Source: Raphanus sativus (Eukaryota; Streptophyta; Magnoliopsida; Brassicales; Brassicaceae). Taken from it: a stretch of DNA of 64,000 bases. Of this stretch, positions 28,266 through 39,659 are shown piece by piece (position 1 is the stretch's first letter; the number at the start of each line of letters is the position of its first letter). The stretch spans positions 16,306,001-16,370,000 of the forward strand of contig NC_079517.1 of assembly GCF_000801105.2 (NCBI RefSeq), written 5' to 3'. Made by a program: the position numbers and the translations under genes. Below the pieces are notes generated by a model. It was not told the DNA's origin. It ran no database searches and was given only the letters and a program-made list of their open reading frames with translations.

Positions 28266-29839
28266 TGAATTCCTAATTTAAGAATTTTCTTAGAATTTTT
28301 CAGTTGTCTTTTCTTAGGTATATTGCATGGTCAAATGATTAGTAGCTATTTTAGATCAAAATCTAAAATACTATTGGACAATGTCTTCCTAATTTGTCAT
28401 GTAAGTTTTACAATGACAAAAATGGCTTCTATCAAAATAATAAAACTATCAATAATGAATTTGTCTACTGATCCCCTATATATTAAAGGAGAAGCATTAC
28501 AACATTTTTTAGCAACATATCATCACCACGATCATTCTTAAAATTCTTTAAAAAAAGTTGTTGCATCTAAATATATAATAAACTTTTTATTAAATAAACA
28601 TAAATTAATTATTAATGTTCTTTATTGTTTCCTTATATAAATATCACCGAATTGCCTAATATGGCGTAAGTATATATGACAATTAAAGATTTTGAATAAC
28701 AAATATTTGATAAATTTAGTCTATTTTCTATCATTTCTTAAAATTATAACTTACTAAAATAAATTAAAAAATCACATAAAATATATAATAAAAATTTAGA
28801 TTTTTCTGTATATATATAGATTTTTTAAAAAAATTACTATAAGTATTGTGATTCATGGTTTAAAATTTCGGTTATAATAAGATAAAAATGATTACAAATT
28901 ATATAAGTAGGAAGTTTACTTTATATATATATATATTAATATTGTTTAAATAAGTTATATACCATATAAAAATTCAGTTTGCCTGTGATTTTGTTTAAAG
29001 TTTTGATTCTTACATATGTATCTGAAATGAAACTAATTTTTACAGATGCCTATCTTTTTAAATTGACACTTATTTAATTCACGGAAATCATAGAATAAGT
29101 TAAAAAGAAACAAAACTAATATCAGTAAAACCAAAACGAGAACAAAAGCACAATTTTGCTAAAGTAGAAAATGAAATCACTTATGGAGAGACACTAATAA
29201 AAAAATGGAGAGCAGAAAACCTAACCCTCTTTCATCATTTTACAATCGATGTTGCATTTGGTTTTGGTGATTTGTGTCAGATGCAAAACTTAATTTTTTT
29301 TATTATGCATATGAAGTCTTTAAAATAATTAAAATGAGTTGTAATATGTTAACTATTCGACAACGATACATTTAACAGACCAACATCTTTATTCGTTATT
29401 TTACAATTGATAAAGATTATAGTGTTGCAAAATGTTAAAACCATTTACCGAATAAACGCGCAGATTATTATCTATTTAAAATATTATATGATTCACGTTA
29501 GGAGATGGCTGCTCCAAATGAGAGTTAAATTACATAGTCTTAGCTTTGCATTAGAAGATATGATAATTTATTTATTGCCAACAAAAAGTATAGTAATTTG
29601 AATTATACACCAATTCAAAAATCAAATTGGTGCAACATAGTTACATAATCAACATAAATCATAATAGAAGAAAATTTTTGAACACATTCTGTAAATTCAT
29701 CTACCATTGTGTTTTTTTTGCTCTTCAATAGAAGATGTATAAGCTTAGGAATCTAAGACTTTCTAATCATGAAAAGTATTTATTTCCCATTTTCATTAAA
29801 ATAGTTTTAAACATCTTACACAACGAAATTTTGTACTAA
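28266..29839. other. Intergenic, with an isolated Helitron 5' start
   Basis: At 28472 a TC after A leads into CCCTATATATTAAAGGAGAA, a typical Helitron 5' end, but no matching hairpin plus CTRR end was found before 29840, so the element is probably truncated. The rest is AT-rich with no gene. Confidence 0.4.
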
Positions 29840-30689
29840 TCTATACTATATTAAAAGGAGAATATCCTCCACTCTAAAGCTGTCCACCTAGGATAATTAA
29901 ATCAACCTATCATGGTTCTAATTTGACATGTCAGCTCACTCGAATTTTACACGGGCCTCTCATGTAACATGTTACTATTTTGTGTAAGCCCATCACCCAA
30001 CTTCCCTTCCTAGCTTCCTCACGACCGTCGATATTGTTTCGCCTCTTCCATTTCTCCATATTGATTTCTGCAAATCCGTTTATTTGGAGTTACGACGATC
30101 CAATATCAAATCACTCAATCTTTCTTAACTCTTATCTTCATACGCGATTCTATCCTTCCACCTCCCTTAACTCCTATCTTCATAAGAGACATAGATAGGT
30201 CGATGAGGAGCTGCAGAGGCAGAGAGGAAGCTCAAAAAAAAAAACAGAAGAAGAGGCCTCAGAGCGAGACGAGTGTTTTCACAGAGAGAAGCCGCTAGAA
30301 TGTGACAAGAGACAGCACTTCCTTGGGAGAAAAATCTGAGAAAGGATCTCTACACAAGTAAGTTCTCCTTTCTTTGTCAGATGTTACTTAACTATTTCTT
30401 AATATATGGAGAGCACATCAATCTATTTTGCTTTTATTACCTCTTTAAATTTTTGTTATCTGTCTAATCTTCACCGATCAAACATCTATGATTTGAGTTC
30501 TTTTGACTTGGGGGTATGAGAACATCTGAGAACGTTCTGATTTATTGCCATACAGAGATGAATCGACTGTGGTGAACTAAACACAACATTGGACGACCCT
30601 CAGCTTTCATCAGTGGCAGGTGCATATCAGTAATCAGCTCATTAGTTCACAGACTCTCAAGCCAATCCATAAAGGAACGTGGATTTCAG

Positions 30690-30905
30690 AATTTATTTGT
30701 CAAAAATACAGATAATCACATTCTGATTGCTGAAGCAGGAGCAATCCCTGTTTTGATTAACCTTTTAACCTCACAGGAATTCCGACCCAATACTTGCATC
30801 ATCAGCCTCTCTATATGACAACAACATATGGCTGAAGTCACTTCGGTAGTTCAAGTCCTTAGATCTAAAACCATGGAAGCAAGATAAAAAAAGCAGCAGC
30901 GTTTG
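30690..30905 (+). pseudogene. Captured fragment of a PUB10/PUB11-type U-box ARM-repeat E3 ligase
   Basis: One frame reads IAEAGAIPVLINLLTS after NTDNHIL, which is the first ARM repeat of plant U-box ubiquitin ligases. After a break the sequence resumes with VTSVVQVLR then TMEAR, the following ARM repeat, and then a stop. Internal stops at about 30816 and 30884 and missing codons make it non-functional. No U-box is present. The source is inferred to be a PUB10/11 relative elsewhere in the genome. Confidence 0.7.
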
Positions 30906-32637
30906 TGACGTCAAACATTTGGATGAAGCTCTCAAACGATTTACATCTATTCGGATCCAACTGCTTTCTCCCGTAGAAAAGGTACTATATGGTCAAACTA
31001 GTGCACTCTCTCTTTATATTTTAAACTAAAACTTCAGAATCTAATTTTAGTGGTTTATCTTTGTTTTATTGCAGTCATCAGCTGGGCAAGGTTAATTAAC
31101 CACTCAGTTGAAACATAAGGATCTCTTTCGTGTTGATCGATCATAACCTGAGCTTTTTATAATTTTTCTTGTGAGAAGCCAATGGAGTATGGAAAGAAAT
31201 TAACCAATCCTTAACACTTAATAATCAACTCGACTATCTCCCTCCTTTGGTTGTGTACGGTATTTTATTTATTTATGAAAAATATTATTCTGATTAGTCT
31301 AGACGTTTTCTTTACCATGTCACTGAAGCTTGATACTGAGAGTTAAAATAAAGCAGAGAGGCAGAGCAAAAGAGAATTGTGAGGCTGAAGCAAGCAAAGA
31401 CATACATTGTCCAGCTAAAAGCTAGCGAATCAAAGCGGAGGCTGATTGGTGGATTATTTGTAAGGATATGGAATATTCAAACGCTAGATGCAAAGCTGTT
31501 TTGATTACTTGATTTACTAACGCCACCGTCATTTTATTCTTGCCTTCATCACCTTATCTTTTAAGAGTTGCACAGATTTTTTTATTTCTTTCTCTAGAGA
31601 AACAAATGCCTATCATTCATTTGTTCCTACTATTGACCACTCTCTTCTGTTTTTCTTTGTTTCAGGTATGTGCAGGTTGCAGAGTTTAAACACCTCCTCC
31701 GCGTTAAGCTAACACCAAAGAATGAATACTTATGTTTACCTGTTGTAAGCAATGACATAACTCTCAAGCTTCCAAAAGAGTATGATACTACAACCGCTTG
31801 GTGTTTGTGCACCAGTATTGGAGGGTTCCTAGGTCATCAGTCTTATATGCTTGCTCCAACGGGATTGTGCATTGGTGGCACAAAGTACATGATAATCCAG
31901 TGAGAGCCAAATGCTGTCATTCGAGGGAAGAAAACATTACTGTTTCTGATGAATCTCTTGCCTTTTCTTTGGTAAAAAATCTTTCGGCAGTTGTTTTTAA
32001 TTAATTTGTGCTACTTTTTGCTTTACATTGTTGGGATCTGGTGGTGTTTCAGTCAAGAAGACCACCCAACCTTTAGTCTTTTCTGTGACAAGCCAATGAC
32101 TCCTGGAAAATGTTATATGGTTGCACAGAGGCTTGGTGACTACCTGATTGAATCAGGGCTCTGAAACTCAAGCTGCTGCTATGTTCATGACACCAATATT
32201 GTCTTCATATTGAGAGGAAAACTATTTATATTATGAAATGTGATCGGTCATTTTAATATTCAAACTATGTCTTACCTTCTATCATGTTATGGATCTCGGG
32301 ATTGTATGATTCTAAAGCATTCTGGTATTGTCTCCATTTGTGTCAAGTTGAAAATATTAATTCGTGGCAGTGTCATACCATAGCTTTTATGGAGTTTATG
32401 ATTAGTTTTGGAGATTAATCTTTTTTTGGTGTGTGAAAACAAAAATCTTTCTGCGAATCCCAATGTATAATTGATTCACTTAGACACTAAGACACATGTA
32501 ATTACGTTACAACTAACAAGTACTCTCTGTACATCAATTCCATTGAAGAAAGAAAAAAAATCATAATTGTACCAATTCTCAGACAAAACCATTGAAAAAG
32601 ATATTTTACCTTTCTTCCTACTATCGTTACATACTTA

Positions 32638-33089
32638 GAGCATCTCCAACTCATTGCTATATTCACCTCCAAATGCTATAATAGAGTACTCTATAAATAG
32701 AGGAAAAAATAGCATTCCTCTATTGTAGAAGCATACTTTTTTTATTTCTAAACAGTTCTTTAATTTTTAAATTTTTATAATTATATCAAAAACAATTATT
32801 TTTATAAGAAAATACAGTTTTTATAAACATAAAATGACACTTTTAATTTACCTAACAATCTTTTTAGTGAAACTTTTGTTTAAACAAAGTTAAAACTGTA
32901 TGAAAATCTTATAAAATTAAAATTGAAAAGGGTTGATTTGCAACTTTCAAAAATAAAAGATACTTAATGTAAAATAAAAATAGAATCTTTTGAGAATATT
33001 CTTTTTAGAGATAAAAATAGAGGAATACATTGGAGAGAAACACATCTCTATTTTAGAGATAGAAATAGGAAAATACATTGGAGATAGTC
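32638..33089. mobile_element. MITE (Tourist/Harbinger-like), 452 bp, inside the Helitron
   Basis: Terminal inverted repeats GAGCATCTCCAA (left) and TTGGAGATAGTC (right), flanked by the 3-bp target duplication TTA (32635-32637 and 33090-33092). The interior is AT-rich and noncoding. The TTA duplication points to PIF/Harbinger. Confidence 0.8.
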
Positions 33090-33392
33090 TTACATTCACG
33101 CTAAAAATACGTCAAAATAAACAAAAATGATATGAACTGCAATAAATTAGATAATTAAAATCAAAATGTTTAACCTAATAAAAATCTAGAACATTAGTTA
33201 GAAATTTAGTCTACAAAATTTTCCAAATTGGTAAATTTAGATAATTTTTTTACCCAACTAATTTATAATCAGAGAAACCTAAATTTCAAAACTATTTTAG
33301 AAACTAACTTTTTATTAAAAAGTAATTTATAACTAAAATTATAAAAAAAAATATAAGACACAATCCGCGCGTAGCGCGGACAAGAAATCTAG

Positions 33393-34331
33393 TACAAATA
33401 AATTCGGTTTACTATGCATTTTGATGATAATATGGTTGATTGGTTGATTGGTTGAGATTTATTTTCATACTTTATTTTTATTTATTTTTAAATCACTAAA
33501 CTTTACCATTTATGTTGTAGCTTTATTTTTTAAAACTTAAAGCCTACATCATGTTTCTACTAATTTTCACCAATCATTTTTAGCTTTATTTTTAAAATTA
33601 CGGCAAAAAATTAAAACAATTTTTTTTATGTATTTTAAGTAAAAGTCTACATCCTTCTTTTCTATACCGGAATCTGCAAAATGAAAAAAAATCTATAATA
33701 TCAAATAAATTATATAATCATAATAAAAAACTTCTATAAATTTTTTTTTATTACTAAAAACAAATATTATTTACATATCACATTTTAAATAGCAGTAAAT
33801 TTTGATAATTTATTAAAAATATTAATATAAATTATTTTAATTGATAAAATAATCATTTTCAAAAAAAACGTTGATAAAAATATTTTATTCAGTTACAAAA
33901 AAAAAAAATTATGTATATTTCACATATTTTATTTTAAAATATCAACAGTCTATAACTTAAATCTACAATAAATTTAACTATATCAAAAATCTCTCAAAAG
34001 AATTTACATAAGAACCAACTTACCTATATCTAAACTTTTACAGCTAATTTTTTATGGCTACAGCTGAACCAATCATCACATACTGTATGACTTAAATTCA
34101 AGATAACTTTTGTAATTATCCCGAACAAGTTTTTGAGGATAGTCGATAATTGGTTTAATTGTAAATTAATGTATCACAACAAAGATGTGAATCTCACCAA
34201 CAACGTACCGAGAAACCTTTGAAGCATGTTAGGTCCCACTTAGGTTCAACACGACGACCTTCTTCTTACAAGAACACTCTCTTAAAAAGAAAAGGTTCCA
34301 CATCTATCATTCATGGTAAAGAACCATAACA
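33393..34331. other. Intergenic, upstream of the LRR gene
   Basis: AT-rich, no gene seen. The last 150 bp are the probable promoter and leader of the LRR gene. Confidence 0.4.
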
Positions 34332-35558
34332 ATGGCTTCATCTTCCTTACTACTCATGTCCTTGTTCTTACTACTTGTTATCCCTTCATCAGTTCTCTCA
34401 GCCACTCTTCGATCTGACATTCAAGCTCTAGAGTCTATCATTCGCAGCATTGATCCAAGTTCCATCTCTCCATCCTCTTACCTCAGCACATGGGACTTCT
34501 CTGAAGACCCCTGTGAAGGCTCAGGGACGTTCTTGGGAGTTATGTGTTCTTTCACTCTTGAGAACACGACCAGCAGAGTCACAGAGATCGACCTTGACGA
34601 TGATGGTTATGACGGTTTCCTCTCCGAGGCAATAGGGAACCTCACCGAGCTCACTGTACTTAGCCTGAACAACAACAGGTTCCGTGGTCCAATACCAGAA
34701 ACTGTGTTCCAGCTCAGGAAACTCACCAAGCTCTCTCTCTCGGGGAACTTCTTCACCGGAGATATAACCCCTGGAATCACCAAGCTCAAGGAGCTCAAGA
34801 CCATAGACCTGTCCAAGAACAGCATCGCTGGTGAGATACCTCCGAGGATCTCAGGCTTGAGAAGTTTGACTCACCTGATCCTATCAAACAACCATATAGA
34901 CGGAAGAATACCAGCGCTCAACGGCTTGTGGAAGCTACAAGTGTTAGAACTCGGTAACAACCATCTTTTCGGAATGCTTCCTAAGCTTCCAACAAGTCTA
35001 AGAACTCTATCTCTCTGTTACAATAGCCTTGCAGGACGTATATCTCCTTTGCATAGACTAAAACATCTTGTGTCATTAGATGTGAGCCAGAACAGATTCT
35101 CAGGCACCATTGGCCATGAAATCTTGACGTTTCCAGAGATTTCACGCATCAATGTGTCTTTTAACCAGTTCATATCCATAGAGGTTATTCAGGTTATAGG
35201 CATGGAAACACACCTGCGCATCCTTGACGCTGAAGGAAACCATTTACAGGGACCCCTCCCACTGAACCTGGCTACTTACGGAAACTTGAAGGATATCAAT
35301 CTACGGAGCAACATGTTCTCAGGAGACATTCCAAGGATCTATGGGAAAAGACTTGAGAATTCATGGAGAAGCTTGTACTTGGAGAACAACTACCTGACTG
35401 GTACACTTCCTGAGGAGTTTCAGAGAATCTCCAAACAGATCAAAGGAAGCCTTTCGAACAATTGTCTGCAATGTCCTAAGAATGTTACAATCTGCCAAGG
35501 AGTACAGAAGCCGAAATCACAATGCACCAACGCAATGCAGGAAGAGGGCTTGGAGTAG
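34332..35558 (+). CDS. Secreted leucine-rich-repeat protein (At3g59510 type)
   Basis: A single exon of 408 residues. Residues 1-23 form a signal peptide (hydrophobic LLLMSLFLLLVIPSSVLSA). An LRRNT-type cap follows, with the paired cysteines DPCEGSG...GVMCS near residues 60-72. About ten plant LRRs of 23-24 residues run from about 90 to 370, e.g. LSLNNNRFRGPIP, LSLSGNFFTGDI and IDLSKNSIAGEIP. A cysteine-containing C-cap (CLQCPKNVTICQG) ends the protein. There is no transmembrane helix or kinase, so it is an apoplastic LRR protein of the PGIP/LRR family, with no known ligand. Start and length agree with the family. Confidence 0.9.
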   Translation: MASSSLLLMSLFLLLVIPSSVLSATLRSDIQALESIIRSIDPSSISPSSYLSTWDFSEDPCEGSGTFLGVMCSFTLENTTSRVTEIDLDDDGYDGFLSEAIGNLTELTVLSLNNNRFRGPIPETVFQLRKLTKLSLSGNFFTGDITPGITKLKELKTIDLSKNSIAGEIPPRISGLRSLTHLILSNNHIDGRIPALNGLWKLQVLELGNNHLFGMLPKLPTSLRTLSLCYNSLAGRISPLHRLKHLVSLDVSQNRFSGTIGHEILTFPEISRINVSFNQFISIEVIQVIGMETHLRILDAEGNHLQGPLPLNLATYGNLKDINLRSNMFSGDIPRIYGKRLENSWRSLYLENNYLTGTLPEEFQRISKQIKGSLSNNCLQCPKNVTICQGVQKPKSQCTNAMQEEGLE

Positions 35559-35831
35559 AGATCATGCCAATGGGAAGCAGTTTATAAAAGACAGCATAAT
35601 CACCAGAGTAAAGTTCATGTCCTTGTATGCTTTTAAATAATGATGGTAGAAATGAAGTCTAGAAAAATGACATTCAAAACAAAAGATTTAAAACAGAGAT
35701 GTGTATTTGAGATGACACTTTTCCTTCATCATATATGTTTGACATAAGTCTAGACCCAAAAAAAAAAACTCAAATTCCACTACATAACATCAGAGGAGTT
35801 TTTTCACAACATCTTAAAACGTAATGCAATT

Positions 35832-36905
35832 TCAAAAGAGCCAATTCACACTAATGTTACCAAGCCAGATCAAAAGAGGAAACTGAGCTAAAGCTACAAA
35901 GATCAGGAGGTAGTGATGCCTGCTTGAGTCATAACTCCTAGCTTCCGCAAAGAGAACTCGCTTCATTGTCTTCACTAGGAAAACCCCGCTGCACAAGCAG
36001 GTCCACGGAAGCAGAACATAGTAAGAGTATCCCCAGATGATCTTGCCAAGAACAGCCAAGCAGAGACCAGTGAAAGTATAGCCAGCGTATGACACAATAT
36101 CCAAGAGGGGTGCTTCACCGCTACCCAATGAAAGCAACGTTATCTTCAGCAGCATGACTTGCAAAAACCAGCCAACCATTCCTTTCACAAAAAGCCAGTT
36201 CAGAGCTTCCGGAGAAAACCTAGAGAATCCGGAATCACCACAAGGATCACAATATTGAAAGAAAAAATGCAGTCTAAAAGACATACAAATGAATAGATAA
36301 AGAACTTACTTCCCATAGAGTCCCAAAGACAAACCAGCAAGAACCACGTATGTGCCGAATGCCATAAGCGGAATGTATAAGTCTGGTGCATTAATATCAT
36401 ATATCGGGGGCTTGTATGAAAGCCTACCCCCAACTGGCTCCGAGATTCTAGTCCAGTGTCCCTGGATGTTGCAGCAAAACTGATATGAGACAGACCCAAA
36501 ATACAAAACAAAAAAAAAAAGAGTAGAGCAAAACAAAGTAAGCCTCTTACCCTGTGAAGAAAAGGAAGCAGAACAATCTTCAACTTGTTCCTCACATACT
36601 GGTCATTCACTTGAAAATAGTATTGAGGATCGGAGAAGTAACGAGTTATCTGTTTATAATCACACTCCAGTTAAAACAAAGGAAACACCAATCATAAGAA
36701 AAAAAAAGCTAAAAGACAGAGGGTTTTGACTTACGTTGCTCTGCACATACTCAGAGCTGGATCCGAAAATCTTCTCGCCGTAAGCTCCCAAGCCACTTCT
36801 GATAAGTCCAGAGCCAGGACCAGAGAAGGCATTCCCAAAAGGGTTAGGCTGAGGAACTGACTGAGGCATAGGCATCCCAGGCTGAGGTCCCATGTTATTA
36901 TACAT
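35832..36905 (-). CDS. YIF1/HRF1-family Golgi membrane protein
   Basis: Four exons (36735-36905, 36551-36649, 36310-36461, 35832-36219) join in frame to 269 residues. The N-terminus is a Pro/Gly/Met-rich cytosolic tail ([15 protein letters not shown]). The conserved YIF1 region follows ([39 protein letters not shown]), then about five hydrophobic segments and the C-terminal [17 protein letters not shown]1 works with YIP1 and Rab GTPases in ER-to-Golgi vesicle transport. The start at 36905 matches the family. A further intron is likely in the leader (about 36910-37250). It is convergent with the LRR gene. Confidence 0.92.
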
Positions 36906-37599
36906 ATCTCTGCCATTCAACACAAAGCCAACTAATTGAAAAAGCTCATATCCACAAATAACAAAACTTTCTTTGCATATATGATTCTTGTTTCTAACAA
37001 TCCAATCATCAAATCACCATCAACTTTCTGTATCTATCTATTGCTCTCAAAACAAAGATCGATTCTGTTTTTATAGTTCCTGCATAGTTTGAGCCTCTGA
37101 AGAAGCATAAATCACTAAGCAAGTAAACATGGGAGAAACCTAGATCTCGGTCACGGACAAAGCTTTCACCCAACAAGAGATCGCTAGAAGGGAAACAAGG
37201 AACATGAATCAGCAATTGGTGATAGCGATTATCAACGCATACCTGAGAGAAGATGTGAAGGAGATGACAGATCTGGAGATTGCTTTTTCTCGGTTGATTT
37301 GATTTAGTGCGACGGCTAACCTCTCCGGTGGTGAAGAATATCAATCAATAGATCCAGCCAGGGTGGAGAGTCGAAAATAACGGAAGCGAGGTCTCGTGTG
37401 AAAGCCTTTTTGTTCGCACGTGTGAGCAGCATAGGTTGCTTGTTTTTCATCACCCAGCCAATAGATAGTTGACACGTATATAAGAAAATTGGATTTTATG
37501 CGAATACTTGAAAGTACAGGGTTTGTTATGTGAACATTTGAAAGTGCAGGGTTTGTATTGAAAATATTCCTAATAATGTTTTTTTATCATGTTATCTTA

Positions 37600-37866
37600 G
37601 TTTATCAGGCTATGAAGTTTGATGTTCAATCCCAATTCGGCACATATCACATAGAATATGCAATTTACAACCTCTCAACCAAGTCTATTCAGCTTCTTCA
37701 AAGTTCTAGTAGTACAAAGGTTAGCTATTGTATATGTATGCAACTATCTTTTTGATCATTGTTAATCTTTTTTTACTTACAGGAACGGTTCCACCGAAGA
37801 AGACTTTCATTTAGAATTGGAGAGGATGAGTTCGAGGTGGGCAGAATGCAAATACATTTGTAGATC
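37600..37866 (+). pseudogene. Possible two-exon remnant of an unknown gene
   Basis: An exon-like segment after TTTATCAG (37606-37715) reads AMKFDVQSQFGTYHIEYAIY and ends ACAAAG/GTTAGC. A second segment after TTACAG (37782-37860) continues in frame to a stop. The composition is more gene-like than the flanks. No family is recognised. The position is between the fructokinase and YIF1 genes, where Arabidopsis has a small hypothetical gene, so it may be a fragment of that. Confidence 0.3.
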
Positions 37867-38100
37867 ATTGAACTTGCAAGTTTCTGAATGTTATCCTAGC
37901 TTTCATTACTTCAGACAGTCGTTCACTACTAAAATGGTAACGAGTTACTTTTTTTTTAATTAAAGTGAGACACAAAATACAAGACAGTTGAATAAAACAA
38001 GATCGATACCAGGATCAAACAGTTGTCTGAACAACAAACCAAAAGCAAAATGAAAAAAAAAAGTAAAACGTGAAATTAAAAATCCAGACTTGTAGATCGA

Positions 38101-39553
38101 TCAGTTTCCATTGAGGAGAGTCTGAACCTCAGACACTGTAGGAAGAGCTGGAATTGCTCCTTTCTTTGTAGTTGTTATGGCTCCACATGCATTAGCAAAC
38201 CTAAGCACTTCTCTAAGACGAGCTTCGTACTGTAGTTAAAAGACAGAAGAACACGGTCAATAATCAACACAAGGATTCAGAAAGCGCATAGACTGATCTG
38301 ATACGTTACCTCAAGTATAGAGCGGTCATCAACAATGTTGTTAAGCAAGGCACCAACAAATGAATCACCAGCTCCAGTTGTATCCACTGTGTTCACACGG
38401 AATGGATCAACAGATCCACGGAAACTCTGTAACCATACAAGAACAAGAGCACAACGTTATAGTTTCACACTAAAGGTACGATCAAATACACAAGAGAGGA
38501 AACTCTTCAAAAACAAAACCATGTACCTTGGTGTAATAGTTACAACCCTTTTCCCCCAAAGTGACCAAGAGAAGTTTCAAGTTATCATACCACAGGGACA
38601 AAGCAGTCTCATCATCAACGTTATCAGATCCAGTCAAAAACATAAGCTCTTCATCACTGACTTTGATCACTTCAGCTTTGTCCCAGATGCTAAGAATCTG
38701 CTTCTTAGCCTCCTCCTTCGAGGGCCACAATGGCAGCCTCAAGTTTGGGTCGTAAGAGAGCAACGCACCGGCTTCTTTAGCCACCTCCATGGCCTTCAGG
38801 TGAGCAGATCTGCATGGCTCAACGATGAGGCTTATTGATCCATAGTGGAACACCTTAGCCTGCAAAAAAAGACAAATCAAAACAGAGTATTTCGTTAAAA
38901 TAACTTAGACTTACACGTTAGATTTATCAACAAACGTTGCATACAAAAACTTGAGCCTGTAAAAAGCCAAAACAGAGCACTTTGTTAACCTAACTTGATC
39001 CATACGTTAGATATATCAACAACAGTTGCATACAAAAATTCAGCTTGTAGAAATACCAAAACAGAGCACTTCGTTAACCTAACTTGACCATCACGTTAAG
39101 TTATCAACAACCGTTACATACAATAGTTACTTAAAAGTCAACGTAACGTACAGATTTGATGAGATCGAGATTAAGCTCATCGGGACAGAGGAGCATGTCG
39201 GCGCTAGGGTTCCGGTAGAACATAAACTCACGTTCTCCGTCGGATCTTAGCGTCACGAACGCGAGTGCTGTCCTAGCTCCGGTGTCAAAGTTGATTCCTT
39301 CGGCAGAGACGCCGTTTTGTTTCAAGATCCCGGCGAGCATGTGACCGAACTCGTCGTCACCGAGCTTTCCGACAAAAGCAGCGCGACCACCGAGACGTGA
39401 CACGGCGATGGCGACGTTGGCAGGTGCGCCACCGGGGGCCTTGATGAAGCCAGGAGCCTCGGCGAGTGAGACGCCGGAGACGGTGGGAACGAAGTCGATG
39501 AGCATCTCACCGAGGCTCACGATCAAGCTTTTCTCGCCGTTGGATGTTGACAT
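38101..39553 (-). CDS. Fructokinase (pfkB family)
   Basis: Four exons (39152-39553, 38527-38859, 38310-38426, 38101-38229) join in frame to 326 residues. The protein phosphorylates fructose to fructose 6-phosphate with ATP in the cytosol. The first pfkB signature is around residues 38-60 ([18 protein letters not shown]), and the second is DTTGAGDSF at residues 260-268, with the catalytic Asp at 266. The sugar-binding start [10 protein letters not shown] and the YDPNLR segment are intact. The N-terminus has no transit peptide. The first intron carries a triplicated repeat. A TATA box lies about 85 bp upstream. It corresponds to At3g59480. Confidence 0.95.
38879..39147. repeat. Three tandem units of about 90 bp in fructokinase intron 1
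   Basis: Units begin at 38879, 38969 and 39058, each starting AAAACAGAG. They share C(A)CTTYGTTAACCTAACTTGA, ACGTTAGATTTATCAACAA and TTGCATACAAAAA-type blocks. The copies have diverged by about 10-20 percent by eye. They fill nearly the whole intron, ending close to the 5' splice site at 39151. Confidence 0.9.
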
Positions 39554-39636
39554 TTGTGATCGGAGTGTGTTTATCGGACGGTCAGACAGTAGAGATCAGG
39601 TTTTGGATATGAGAGGTATTAGAGAGCGAAGAGGTG

Positions 39637-39644
39637 TTTATATA
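39637..39644 (-). promoter_or_regulatory. TATA box of the fructokinase gene
   Basis: TATATAAA on the minus strand, 84-91 bp upstream of the ATG at 39553. Confidence 0.5.
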
Positions 39645-39659
39645 CTGTACAAGTTTTAG

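Larger units (their letters stand above)
29840..33392 (+). mobile_element. Helitron of 3.55 kb carrying captured gene pieces
   Basis: It starts TCTATACTATATTAAAAGGA after an A (29839) and ends with the hairpin CCGCGCGTAGCGCGG (33365-33379), a spacer, CTAG at 33389-33392 and T. Both flanks fit insertion between A and T. Inside there is no Rep/helicase, so it is non-autonomous. It carries a degenerate U-box/ARM gene fragment (30690-30905), other exon-like GC-richer pieces (31370-31470, 31665-31910, 32050-32165) with splice-like borders, and a MITE (32638-33089). This is the classic picture of a Helitron that captured host exons. Confidence 0.8.

Noticed and set aside
38335..38838. 167-codon plus-strand open frame
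   Set aside because: It lies antisense across two exons and an intron of the fructokinase gene, whose minus-strand frame has clear pfkB motifs.
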